A stretch of 64,000 nt of DNA from Burkholderia ubonensis subsp. mesacidophila (GTDB lineage: Bacteria > Pseudomonadota > Gammaproteobacteria > Burkholderiales > Burkholderiaceae): assembly GCF_002097715.1 (NCBI RefSeq), contig NZ_CP020738.1, forward strand, positions 496,001 to 560,000, given 5' to 3'. Under the pieces are notes generated by a model that had not been told where the DNA came from, did no database searches, and worked only from the letters and a program-made list of their open reading frames with translations. This document shows, piece by piece, positions 25,927 through 34,515 of this stretch (position 1 is the stretch's first letter; every line of letters begins with the position of its first letter). The position numbers and the translations under genes are program-made.

Positions 25927-26862
25927 ATGCCTCACCGCATCGCCGTGCTCATCTTTCCCGACTTCCAGCTGCTCGACGCGGCCGGGCCCGTGGCCGCGTT
26001 CGAAGTCGCCGGCTGCTATCGCAAGGGCCACTACGCGCTGCGCACCATCGCCGCGCAAGCCGGCCTCGTGCGCAGCTCGTCAGGCGTGAGCTGGGCAGCC
26101 GAAGGACTGCCTGCGGCAAGCGCGGTCGACACGCTGCTCATCGCCGGCGGCGACGGCGTGGACGCGCTGATGGACGACGCGCGCCTGCATCGCTTCGTGC
26201 AGCGCTGCGCGAAGCGCGGCGCGCGCGTGACGAGCGTCTGCACGGGCAGCCTGCTGCTGGCCGCGGCCGGCGTGCTGGACAACCGGCGCGCCACCACGCA
26301 CTGGTCCCGCAGCGAACAGTTCGCCCGCGCGTTCCCGCAGGTTCACCTGGAGCCCGACCATATCTATGTGAACGACGGCCCGTTCTGGACCAGCGCGGGC
26401 ATCAGCGCCGGCATCGACCTGGCGCTCGCGCTGATCGGCGAGGATCTGGGGGAGCGTGTCGCGCGTGCGGTGGCGCGTCAGCTTGTCGTCTATTACCGGC
26501 GGCCCGGCGGGCAGTCACAGTTCTCCTCGCTGATCGAGATGGACTGCGCGCGCGGCCGCTTCAAGCCGCTGCTCGATCACGTGCGCCGCAACCTCGGCGC
26601 GCGTCATCGCGTCAGCGATATGGCCGAGCACGCCTGCATGAGTCCGCGTCATTTCGCGCGGGCGTTCCAGGAAGAAACCGGCCTCACGCCCGCGAAGGCG
26701 GTGGAAAAGCTGCGCGTGGAAGCGGCGCGCGCCGCGCTCGAAAGCGGGGCGTCGTCGCTGCAGCGCGTCGCGAACGAATGCGGCTTCGGCGACGCCGAGA
26801 ACATGCGCCGCAGCTTTCTGCGGCTGCTGGGCGTGCCGCCGTCGCTCCTGCGAGCGCGCTGA
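25927..26862 (+). CDS. GlxA-type AraC regulator with DJ-1/PfpI domain
   Basis: 311 residues. The N-terminal DJ-1/PfpI-like domain (IAVLIFPDFQLLDAAGPVAAFEVA; VTSVCTGSLLLAAAGVLDNRRATTHW) is followed by an AraC double HTH (HRVSDMAEHACMSPRHFARAFQEETGLTPAKAVEKLRVEAARAALE; LQRVANECGFGDAENMRRSFLRLLGVPP). It probably controls the divergent isonitrile hydratase gene. The start at 25927 is chosen because the longer frame runs into that gene. Confidence 0.9.
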   Translation: MPHRIAVLIFPDFQLLDAAGPVAAFEVAGCYRKGHYALRTIAAQAGLVRSSSGVSWAAEGLPAASAVDTLLIAGGDGVDALMDDARLHRFVQRCAKRGARVTSVCTGSLLLAAAGVLDNRRATTHWSRSEQFARAFPQVHLEPDHIYVNDGPFWTSAGISAGIDLALALIGEDLGERVARAVARQLVVYYRRPGGQSQFSSLIEMDCARGRFKPLLDHVRRNLGARHRVSDMAEHACMSPRHFARAFQEETGLTPAKAVEKLRVEAARAALESGASSLQRVANECGFGDAENMRRSFLRLLGVPPSLLRAR

Positions 26863-26871
26863 CGCGGCGCA

Positions 26872-27309
26872 TCACGGATGCCACGTCAGCTTCGCGTCGA
26901 TGGGCGTTTCCGTGATGACCCTGAAACCGAGATGCTCGTAGAGGTGCCGCGCCGGATTTCCTTGGAGAACGCTCAGCGAGACGGGTACGCCTGCGCACGT
27001 CGCTTCAGCCAATACGTCGCGCAGCAGCGCGTTGCCGATGCCTTTGCCTTGATGTGCGGGCAATACCTGGATCTGGTGGAGGTGCCACTCGTCCGTCGCT
27101 CGACTCAATTTGAGAAGCCCGATGCTCTCGGCACCGTCGCAGATGATCTTCGCGTCCTCGAAGTTCGCCTGGATGCGGCGGTGGTGCGTGTCGTCGTCGG
27201 TGGGTACGCCGGCTCTTTGCAGATGCGCGGTCATCGTGAGCTTGCGAAGGCTCAAGAGGAACGGTATGTCAGCCGGCGTTGCCGCGCGCAGCGTGATGGG
27301 TGGGTTCAT
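26872..27309 (-). CDS. GNAT family N-acetyltransferase
   Basis: 145 residues. ITLRAATPADIPFLLSLRKLTM starts the fold, HLHQIQVLPAHQGKGIGNALLRDVLAEA is the acetyl-CoA loop (QGKGIG), and NPARHLYEHLGFRVITETPIDAKLTWHP closes it. The substrate is unknown. It is convergent with the GlxA-type regulator, with only 9 bp between stops. Confidence 0.87.
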   Translation of the reverse strand: MNPPITLRAATPADIPFLLSLRKLTMTAHLQRAGVPTDDDTHHRRIQANFEDAKIICDGAESIGLLKLSRATDEWHLHQIQVLPAHQGKGIGNALLRDVLAEATCAGVPVSLSVLQGNPARHLYEHLGFRVITETPIDAKLTWHP

Positions 27310-27801
27310 GATCGGGCGGGCTTTGTCGTCACGCTTCAGCGTTTCGACAACGGTAACACGCGCTGAAGCGGTGATTCTTGCCGATTGAAAGTAGCGCTCG
27401 TCACTAGCACGGCGGGCCAGGAAGCGGGAGCGACCCGCTTGCGCGTTTGCCGATGCCCGGATATCGGGGCGAGTCGCGCAAATAGAATAATCCTTCTATG
27501 GGGCGAGGATTTTTTTGCTTTGTTTTCCGAGTGCGGGTCTGGCGATTCTGATTAAAATCGATTTCCTGCCTGCGGCCAACGGGTTCGATGAATAGCCATA
27601 TCGCAACGTGAATTTCATCTCTTGCGAGTGTGGATCGGTACCGGCTGGTCATCTCCGGAAAATCCATGCATTCGTTCACCGCGATCTTCTTCCCCGCGAT
27701 TGCGAAAGGCCGTGACGCACTCAGGATCATGATCCGGGCGAACATGCAGCGGGGAGATGTCAGGCGGTTCGCCACGCGTCTCAACCCATTCAAGGTCGCC
27801 C
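27310..27801. other. Intergenic region, 492 bp
   Basis: A visibly A/T-richer stretch lies between the GNAT gene (minus) and the MFS gene (plus). A weak terminator-like element, AATCCT-N11-AGGATT followed by TTTTT, lies at 27489-27516. Two overlapping minus-strand frames are open here but show no family features. The region should hold the promoters of both flanking genes. Confidence 0.4.
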
Positions 27802-29016
27802 ATGAGTGACAAACCCGCTCTCACTGCCGATGCATCGCTGGAAAGCACCGCATCGGCTTTTCGCGCGATGGCGCTGGCGTGCCAGATCGTATTCATGGCG
27901 CAGATGGCGACGACGGTTTATCTGCCGTCCTTGCCCATCGTGATGCGCGACCTGAAGATGACTCAGGGCGCGGCCGAGCTGTCCATCTCCGCCTATGTGA
28001 TCGGCGCGGCGCTGCCCGTCCTGTTCTGGGGCGCCGCCGCGGAACGCTGGGGCCGGCGCGGCCCGTTGCTGATTTCCCTGCTGCTGTTCGCGGCCAGCAG
28101 TCTGCTGCTCGCAAGCTGCACGTCCGCTGTGGCGCTGCTGGCATTGCGCGCCATTCAGGGCATCGCGGGCGGCGGCGCGGCGATCATCGCCAGAATCGTC
28201 GTGCGGGACAACTGGCGCGGAGACGAACTGGCGCGACGGCTCTCCGTGCTGTCGATCGCGTTCATCACGGCACTGGGCGGCGGCCAGTTCATCGGCGGGC
28301 TGATCGGCCGGTACAGCCATTGGCAAGCGGGTTTCGTGCTGATGGCCGTCACCGCCGCGCTGGCGATCGGCATCTCGTATTCGCTGCCCTTGAAGGCGGG
28401 ACGCCGCACCGCCGTCACGTCGGGCATGGCCGGCACCTACCGGGCCGTGCTGCGGCGCCCGGGCTTTCTGTGGCCCGCGTGCGCGGGAGGGTTGGGATTC
28501 GCGACGACCGTGACCCTGCAGGAAGTGAGCCCTTTCGTGTTCCAGGAGCATTTTCGGCTGGACGTGACGGGCTTCGGCAGTATCGGCCTGTTGATCGGCG
28601 TCGCGTATTTCAGCGGCGCGATGCTGGTCAATCGCCTCGTGAGCCGGCTGGGCGGCGTGCGGCTGATGCATGCCGGCGCGACGCTGCTCGCGCTCGCGAC
28701 CACGCTGATGCTGGCGTCCTGGCTGGGCGGTCTGCTGGATCATTTCGCCGGACTGTGGATCTTCATCGCGCTGTATTGCCTGACGATTTTTGGCCAGGCG
28801 GTGCTGTTCCCCAACAGCATGGCGACCGCCGTCAGCGATGCGCATGAGTACGGCGCGCATGCGATGGCCTTGTGCGGTTTCCTGCAGCAAGGGCTGGCGG
28901 GCATCGCCGCGACCGCCGCCGTGCTGTTGCACCATGACGGCGCGTGGACCGTCGCCGTGTTCGTGCTCGGTGCGCTGACCTTGCTTCAGGTGAAGTTGAA
29001 AGTCAGGGCCAGGTAG
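27802..29016 (+). CDS. MFS transporter, Bcr/CflA (drug:H+ antiporter) type
   Basis: 404 residues with 12 predicted spans. QMATTVYLPSLPIVMRDLKMTQGAAELSISAYVIGAALPVLFWGAAAERWGRRGPLLISL shows the DHA1 motif A (G-x-x-x-E-R-W-G-R-R). ALRAIQGIAGGGAAIIARIVVRDNW matches motif C-like features of Bcr/CflA exporters. The inner ATG at 27802 removes 15 polar residues. The likely role is efflux of drugs or metabolites; no regulator is adjacent. Confidence 0.87.
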   Translation: MSDKPALTADASLESTASAFRAMALACQIVFMAQMATTVYLPSLPIVMRDLKMTQGAAELSISAYVIGAALPVLFWGAAAERWGRRGPLLISLLLFAASSLLLASCTSAVALLALRAIQGIAGGGAAIIARIVVRDNWRGDELARRLSVLSIAFITALGGGQFIGGLIGRYSHWQAGFVLMAVTAALAIGISYSLPLKAGRRTAVTSGMAGTYRAVLRRPGFLWPACAGGLGFATTVTLQEVSPFVFQEHFRLDVTGFGSIGLLIGVAYFSGAMLVNRLVSRLGGVRLMHAGATLLALATTLMLASWLGGLLDHFAGLWIFIALYCLTIFGQAVLFPNSMATAVSDAHEYGAHAMALCGFLQQGLAGIAATAAVLLHHDGAWTVAVFVLGALTLLQVKLKVRAR

Positions 29017-29078
29017 ATCGGGAGAGGCGTCTGTCAGGCGCTGACGACATTCGTGGAGTCGATGATCGAAAGCCGCGC

Positions 29079-29678
29079 TTACGATTTTTCGACAACCGCT
29101 CCCCAAAGCGCGCGAATTGCAGCGATACCATACGCACCTGCGTTGCGGGCTTCTGCCAATGTGTCGACGGACATTCCGCCCAACGCATAGACCGGAATCG
29201 ACGTCAGCGCCGCGAGTTCGCGAAAGCGCGGCCAGCCAAGCGGTTCAGCGGTGGTATGCGTCGCAGTCGGCAGAACGGGTGAGATGGTCAACAAGTCGGC
29301 CCCGATCTGATTTGCATGCCGAATTTGGTTGGCGTCGTGACACGCAGCGGAAACCAGGAATCCGGCGGGCAAGGGTCTGCTCGAGCACGCCATCAGGCGC
29401 GTGCTGGTGAGATGTATGCCGTCCGCCTGCAGCGCCTCCACCACTTCAGTTGGCGCGTTCAACAGCAGCCGTGCATCGTAGCGCCGGCAACACGTCAACG
29501 CTTGCTCGGCCAGCCAGGCGTACTGCGATGCAGTCACGGTTTTCGCGCGGAGCTGAACCAGGCGGATGCCCGCTTTCAGCGCACGTTCCAGATCCGCGAG
29601 AAAACTGGCCAACGGTTTGTCGGCCGAGGGTTCCGGCGTGACCAGATAGGTCAACGGAAACTTGGTTGAATGCTGCAT
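29079..29678 (-). CDS. ThiE/TenI-like thiamine phosphate synthase family protein
   Basis: A 199-residue TIM-barrel protein. RALKAGIRLVQLRAKTV is the substrate-phosphate/pyrimidine region, ADGIHLTSTRLMACSSRPLPAGFLVSAACHDANQI the middle, DLLTISPVLPTATHTTAEPLGWPRF the loop, and IPVYALGGMSVDTLAEARNAGAYGIAAI the phosphate-binding end. The DGIHLTS.RLM and PVLPT..H...PLGW forms are those of the ThiE-like C-terminal half of Nudix-ThiE fusion proteins rather than canonical ThiE (which has DGVHLGQ), but here the domain stands alone. It is the last gene of a LuxR-MHS transporter operon. Catalysis of thiamine phosphate formation is uncertain. Confidence 0.8.
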   Translation of the reverse strand: MQHSTKFPLTYLVTPEPSADKPLASFLADLERALKAGIRLVQLRAKTVTASQYAWLAEQALTCCRRYDARLLLNAPTEVVEALQADGIHLTSTRLMACSSRPLPAGFLVSAACHDANQIRHANQIGADLLTISPVLPTATHTTAEPLGWPRFRELAALTSIPVYALGGMSVDTLAEARNAGAYGIAAIRALWGAVVEKS

Positions 29679-29732
29679 TGGGCTTGAAGGTCAGTGATGA
29701 AGGACAAGGGATGCCGGTATCGTTGTCTGAGA

Positions 29733-31007
29733 TCAGTCGGATGTGCGGAAACGCATCTGGCCTCGTTGTGTCGCAGCCAGGCTGTACGCAACGGGCGCGG
29801 CCAGCAAACCCATCACCAGAATATAGATTGCGGGCGCGGTCACCAGATGCGTGACTTCGATCAAGTAGGCGCACACGACGGGCGCGGTCCCGCCAAAAAT
29901 CGCAGTGGCAAACGAGTAGGTGCTGGCCATGCCGACGTCCCCCCAACTTTCTTTGAACAGATCGGCCAGAACGATAAAAATGACACCGACGATGCAGCCG
30001 GCCATGATGGCCAAGGCGGCCTGCGCAAGCAATTGCAAAACGGGATCGCCGGTTTGCAACACGCGGAACAGCGGATAGCTGCTGAAGACCAGCGAAACGA
30101 TCCCGGCCAGGACGAGCGTGGACGCGCTTGTGACGCGAGCACCATAGCCTGCGCCGATCGTTGCCGCAGAGAAGACGATCAAAGTGACGACATTTGAAAA
30201 ATGCGCATCGAAGCGGGAAGCGCCAAGATAGCTGTGTAGATAGTTCGGCATCCACACCAGCAACGCGTAGATGACAACTTCCATGAACGCAACCAGGATG
30301 AAAGCCTGGGCCAACGGCAAAGCCGGCTTCCGGAGGGAAGGGCGGAGCGCCTGCACGCTCGGGCCCTTGCTTACCGACGACCTGAGCGAGTAAATCGACA
30401 GCGACAGGGGGATGCAGAGCAAAAACGGCCAGCGCCACGATTCGGACCAGTACCCCGCAGTCGACTGGCCCGCGAGAGGGTGCAGCGCCTTGGCGAAATA
30501 CGGCAGGCCGAACGTGGTGCCTGACGCCAACAGCATGCCGATGAATCCGCTCACCACAACGAAGGCGCAATAGGGCCCGCGATTCCGATCGTTTGCGTTA
30601 AGCGACACGAAATATCCGCTTAATGGCATTTCGCCGCCGGCGCAAAAACCCTGCAGCACTTTCAATGTCAGCAGCAGGAAGGTCGCAAGGTAGCCGGCCG
30701 CCTGATAGGTCGGCAGGAATGCGATCAGTGACGCTGGCGTTGCCATTCCCAGCATGCTGAATTTGAGTGCCGTGCCGGTGCCGTATCGATTGCCCAAGGC
30801 GCCGAAAAACAGGCTGCCGAACGGGCGCGCCAGGTAGCTGCTGGCGAACACCGAAAAGCTCAGCGCCAGCGCCAGTTTGTCGCTTGCGGGAGGAAAGAAT
30901 AGTCGGCCGATTTCCAGTGCCATGAAGGCGGTAAGGGAAAATTCATACCATTCAAAAAGATTGGCCGTGAGCGCTATTTTCAGGACTGGGTCAAATCTTG
31001 ATCGCAT
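29733..31007 (-). CDS. MFS transporter, metabolite:H+ symporter (MHS) type
   Basis: 424 residues with 12 spans. ALTANLFEWYEFSLTAFMALEIGRLFFP is the MHS signature (FEWY.F). YLARPFGSLFFGALGNRYGTGTALKFSMLGMATPASLIAFLP is motif A, and LKVLQGFCAGGEMPLSGYFVSL follows. MHS proteins import organic acids, osmolytes and similar compounds. Its start overlaps the LuxR gene by 28 bp, and the ThiE-like gene follows after 54 bp, suggesting uptake of a thiamine-related compound (inference). It is more A/T-rich than typical genes here. Confidence 0.85.
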   Translation of the reverse strand: MRSRFDPVLKIALTANLFEWYEFSLTAFMALEIGRLFFPPASDKLALALSFSVFASSYLARPFGSLFFGALGNRYGTGTALKFSMLGMATPASLIAFLPTYQAAGYLATFLLLTLKVLQGFCAGGEMPLSGYFVSLNANDRNRGPYCAFVVVSGFIGMLLASGTTFGLPYFAKALHPLAGQSTAGYWSESWRWPFLLCIPLSLSIYSLRSSVSKGPSVQALRPSLRKPALPLAQAFILVAFMEVVIYALLVWMPNYLHSYLGASRFDAHFSNVVTLIVFSAATIGAGYGARVTSASTLVLAGIVSLVFSSYPLFRVLQTGDPVLQLLAQAALAIMAGCIVGVIFIVLADLFKESWGDVGMASTYSFATAIFGGTAPVVCAYLIEVTHLVTAPAIYILVMGLLAAPVAYSLAATQRGQMRFRTSD

Positions 31008-31675
31008 GAAACGCTTTCCTTCACGAGAGACAGGACGTAGGGAAGGTTTCCGTCTATGACCTTGTTGCGCAGCGCGGCGAAATGGCACTCCACCGTTCTG
31101 TCCGAGATGCGGAGGAACCGCGAGATTTCCTTGGTGCTGAGCCGCTCGGACCTTAGAAGAAAAACGCGAACTTGCGCGTCCGTCAGCGGGTTGATGAAGT
31201 ACTGATGGACCTTGAAATAGGTGAGTGTTCGTTCGATCGATGTTGCAGTGTTGTAAAACTTCCTGTTCAGCAGATAGACATTGATTGGCGGGAGGGTCCG
31301 TGTAATGTCGTGCCGATAGGTGACGATCCCGAGTATTTTCTTGCGAGTTCCCAGTACCGGGAATTTGACCATTTCCTCGACCTGCGCCTCTCCGCCGTCG
31401 TCGAGAAATTGGTGCCTGCCGATTACATGGGATTTCTTTTCGCGCGCGGAAAAATCCAGTCGCTCAATCGACTTTGCATATTGCGTTCCCCAGTCGGGCT
31501 GATTGAATCTGATGTCTTGTATCGTCAAGCCCAAGAGGTCCTTTGGATTTTTTATTCCAAATTGAAGCGAGTTATGCAGATTATTTACAATGTATCTGCC
31601 GGTGTCTGCTTCCTTCAGGCTCGCCGAGGTCGGGAAGTTTTCTATGAGGCTGGCAATTGCACTGTCGCATTTCAT
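30980..31675 (-). CDS. PAS-LuxR transcriptional regulator
   Basis: 231 residues. The N-terminal PAS-like domain (TGRYIVNNLHNSLQFGIKNPKDLLGLTIQDI...FPVLGTRKKILGIVTYRHDITR) is followed by a LuxR/GerE HTH (LTDAQVRVFLLRSERLSTKEISRFLRISDRTVECHFAALRNKVI). No receiver domain is present, so it senses a ligand directly. The ATG at 31675 begins the recognisable fold. The A/T-rich coding suggests acquisition from a different genome. It leads the transporter-ThiE operon. Confidence 0.85.
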   Translation of the reverse strand: MKCDSAIASLIENFPTSASLKEADTGRYIVNNLHNSLQFGIKNPKDLLGLTIQDIRFNQPDWGTQYAKSIERLDFSAREKKSHVIGRHQFLDDGGEAQVEEMVKFPVLGTRKKILGIVTYRHDITRTLPPINVYLLNRKFYNTATSIERTLTYFKVHQYFINPLTDAQVRVFLLRSERLSTKEISRFLRISDRTVECHFAALRNKVIDGNLPYVLSLVKESVSCDQDLTQS

Positions 31676-32350
31676 GGCGTAGCCCGGTGAGGTGCGAGGA
31701 GGGTCCGGCGCATTGTGAACAAATTTAATAAAAATTGCCGAGATAGTTTCTGGGAAATGCGATTCACGGTCCAATCCGGCATGTGCGCGGGGCTACTGTA
31801 TCAGTAATTTTCACGGATGTCTTACAGGTGCCGTCGGTGGAAAATCAATCAAGCCTTGCCGTGGTGGCGGATTTTAATGGGGTTTTGTGAGGAGGTTTGA
31901 CCCCGTTGCCTTTGATATTATTTTGATTTTTTGAAACTGTTTTGTCGTTCTGATTTGTTTCGTGAACAATCAGATGAAATCGGCGGTGGGCAGGAAGGAT
32001 GTGAGAAGCCTGGCTCGCAGGAAGAAGAGACGAGTTGACGCCCGTTTGTGAGCGCCGACACCAACGTGGCGTCGGTTATCGGCGATCCACTTGAGCCGCC
32101 GTTGGCGTACCCCGTTTTGACGCAAGTCTCGACGCTTGCGTCCCGCCTGCGTTTCTAGAATTGGCTCGATGCAGGCGGCCTGGCGATCGCCGGATCCGGC
32201 GATCGCATTTTCTTCCAGTTGCCCTGCGCCGGGAATTGAGCCGCTATCCGTGTTCGCGACTCGGTGAACGGGAACATCGTCGGCCTTCTGTCGCTAGGCG
32301 CGGACCTGGCGGTACCGGAACGCTTCTCCGGTGACAGAACCCTTGACCTC
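31676..32350. other. A/T-rich intergenic region, 675 bp
   Basis: The region lies between the LuxR start and the AraC stop. It includes a low-GC stretch (about 31800-31985) likely to hold the LuxR promoter, and a 24-bp perfect palindrome at 32183-32206. No open frame here has coding character. Confidence 0.45.
32183..32206. repeat. 24-bp perfect palindrome, possible terminator or binding site
   Basis: Arms GCGATCGCCGGA and TCCGGCGATCGC abut exactly. As RNA it could form a 9-bp stem with loop GGATCC, followed by ATTTTCTTCC on the plus strand. No plus-strand gene lies upstream, so its role is unclear. Confidence 0.5.
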
Positions 32351-33388
32351 CTACGCAGGTGGATCATCCCGGAATCGCGTCGGTGATATGCCGGTCCATC
32401 GCTTGAATGCGCGGGCGAAATTGCTGGTGCTGGTGAATCCGAGCAAGAAGGCGATTTCGGTGACGGAGCTCGTTCGCTGCTGGATGTAATTGCAAGCCAG
32501 TTCCCGACGCGTATCGTCCATGATCTGCAGGAAATTGGTGCCGCGCTGCGCCAACCGCACCTGCAAAGTAGCGGGGCTCACGCATAACGCTTCGGCTACC
32601 TTCTCCCTGCTGCAGTCGCCGGAGGGCAGCAATTCGATGATCTTCTGCGTGACGCCGGTCACCACGTCGCGCTTGTCGAGTCGTGCAAGATATTGATTCG
32701 CGATGTTGTCGTTGACTTGCGCCAATTCCGGGCAGGCTCCGCCGAGCGGCTGCGTCAACTCATGCCTGTCGAACGTCAGCGTAATGGCCTGATTCGAAAA
32801 ACTGACCGGTGCCCGCATCAACGCGCGGTACGGCTCGTCGCCCTCACGCGGCATTGGACGATGGAATTCCACGGACAGCGGGTTGAACCCCGGCTTGTAC
32901 AACATGCGCATCGTTTGCACCAGGAAACCGACGAATGCGTCTTCGGTTTCGCCGCAGACCTCGATCTTGATATCGGTGGCGCGCACGGCAATCGTGTCGC
33001 CTTCTTCAATGACACGAACGGTTGCCGCCTGCGACACCAGCCGGAAGTGCCGCTCCAGCCGGTGACAGAAGTCGAGCAGCGTGCTGCTGGCGGCAAGCGC
33101 GTAGCCGAGCGCATGCAAATTGGAGATATGGATGTGCCGGGCGACCGACAGGCCGAAATACGGATTGTTGGTGGCCTCCACGCACGCACGGTATAGCCTG
33201 GTCAGGGTGGCGACAGGCAGCCGGACCATAGGGCCGTTCACCATGTGGGGTTGCACGCCGACGGAGCGAAAAATGCGCTCGCTGTCCATTCCGCCGGCTT
33301 CCAGAGTCTTGGCGATTGCCGTGCAGTATCCCCCTATGGTCGTCGCTTCTTGCGTTGTGACGCGGGATGGTTGGCGGACGGATTTCAA
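32351..33388 (-). CDS. AraC regulator with AraC_binding_2-type domain (paralogue A)
   Basis: 345 residues. The N-terminal ligand domain (YCTAIAKTLEAGGMDSERIFRSVGV; TLTRLYRACVEATNNPYFGLSVARHIHISNLHALGYALAASSTLLDFCHRLERHFRLVSQAATV) is typical of OruR/ArgR-like AraC proteins. The HTH pair is SREKVAEALCVSPATLQVRLAQRGTNFLQIMDDTRRELACNYIQ and SVTEIAFLLGFTSTSNFARAFKRWTGISPTRFR. It is clearly paralogous to the regulator at 41616-42671. It is divergent from the acyl-CoA operon and is its probable activator. Confidence 0.9.
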   Translation of the reverse strand: MKSVRQPSRVTTQEATTIGGYCTAIAKTLEAGGMDSERIFRSVGVQPHMVNGPMVRLPVATLTRLYRACVEATNNPYFGLSVARHIHISNLHALGYALAASSTLLDFCHRLERHFRLVSQAATVRVIEEGDTIAVRATDIKIEVCGETEDAFVGFLVQTMRMLYKPGFNPLSVEFHRPMPREGDEPYRALMRAPVSFSNQAITLTFDRHELTQPLGGACPELAQVNDNIANQYLARLDKRDVVTGVTQKIIELLPSGDCSREKVAEALCVSPATLQVRLAQRGTNFLQIMDDTRRELACNYIQQRTSSVTEIAFLLGFTSTSNFARAFKRWTGISPTRFRDDPPA

Positions 33389-33678
33389 GGCGCGGCGATG
33401 TTGACAGGCGGTGGTGCTGTCGATTCTACACGCCCGCCGAACCGGTCAAGGCACGCTCACCGCGGCCGCCAGTCGTCCGTGCTGGAACGACAACCATCCC
33501 TCCACAGTCACTGCTCACCGGCATGTTCCACGAATGGTCGCCGCGGATCGCTTTGCGGAATGTACTTTTCGTTCCAAAGAGCCGCGCGGTCATTTCCCCC
33601 TTCCTATGATGACTTACTGCCGCGGACAGGCCTGCGCCTCTCCGCCACGACAACATTCCTAAATAACCCGGAGACGTT

Positions 33679-34464
33679 ATGACCGAAGAAACCTTGCTGT
33701 TTGAAACAACTGGCGCGGTTGCGCGCTTGACGCTGAATCGCCCCAAGGCGATGAACGCGATGAACAGGGCGCTGCTGGCCGAGCTGGACCGCCGACTGAC
33801 CCAGATCGCCGCCGACGATGACATTCGCGTGCTGGTCTTGACCGGCGCCGGTCCCGCATTCTGCGCCGGCGCGGACTTGAAGGAGGTGCTGGCAAGCCAG
33901 AAGGCAGAGGCCGGCGAAGCGGATTTCCTCGACCATGCCAGCGCAACGCTTGTACGCCTGCGCAATTTCCCCAAGCCGGTGATCGCCGCACTGAACGGTG
34001 TCACCATGGCCGGCGGCCTGGAGCTGGCCATGTGCGCCGACATCGTCATCGCCGCCGAAAGCGCTGCCATCGGGGACGCCCATGCAAACTTTGGCGTCTA
34101 TCCCGGCGCCGGCGGCGCAGCGGTTCTGCCGCGCCTGATTCCTCAGAACATCGCCATGTATCTGCTGTTGACCGGCAAGACGCTTTCGGCGGCCGAGATG
34201 AAGGCTTACGGTTTCGTATCCGAAGTGCATCCCGACGGCGAACTGGCCGAGGCTGGGATGAAGCTGGCCGGCCAGATTGCCGGTAAGAGTCCTATCGTGT
34301 TGCGGCGCATGAAGGAAGTCGCGCGCGCCTCCGCCGACAAGGGGCGGGACGACGCCTTGCTGCATGAGCAAGTCATGTTGCGCCGCCATCTGCGCAGCTT
34401 CGACCTGCAGGAGGGGTTGCAGGCATTCGCCGAAAAGCGCGCGCCGCGATTCCAGGGCCGTTAA
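33679..34464 (+). CDS. Enoyl-CoA hydratase/isomerase
   Basis: A 261-residue crotonase. RLTLNRPKAMNAMNRALLAELDRRL opens it. GAGPAFCAGADLKEVL and LNGVTMAGGLELAMCADIVIAAESA form the oxyanion hole, and NFGVYPGAGGAAVLPRLI holds the second active-site region. It hydrates 2-enoyl-CoA in a beta-oxidation-type pathway. It is the first gene of the operon, with the thiolase gene 51 bp downstream. Confidence 0.92.
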   Translation: MTEETLLFETTGAVARLTLNRPKAMNAMNRALLAELDRRLTQIAADDDIRVLVLTGAGPAFCAGADLKEVLASQKAEAGEADFLDHASATLVRLRNFPKPVIAALNGVTMAGGLELAMCADIVIAAESAAIGDAHANFGVYPGAGGAAVLPRLIPQNIAMYLLLTGKTLSAAEMKAYGFVSEVHPDGELAEAGMKLAGQIAGKSPIVLRRMKEVARASADKGRDDALLHEQVMLRRHLRSFDLQEGLQAFAEKRAPRFQGR

Positions 34465-34515
34465 GGCCACCCAATTTCGTCATCCTGCCTTTCTCATTCC
34501 TCTGTCTGGAATTAT

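Noticed and set aside
27404..27896. Overlapping minus-strand frames before the MFS gene
   Set aside because: There is no motif, no consistent ribosome site, and they overlap the transporter start. Treated as non-coding.
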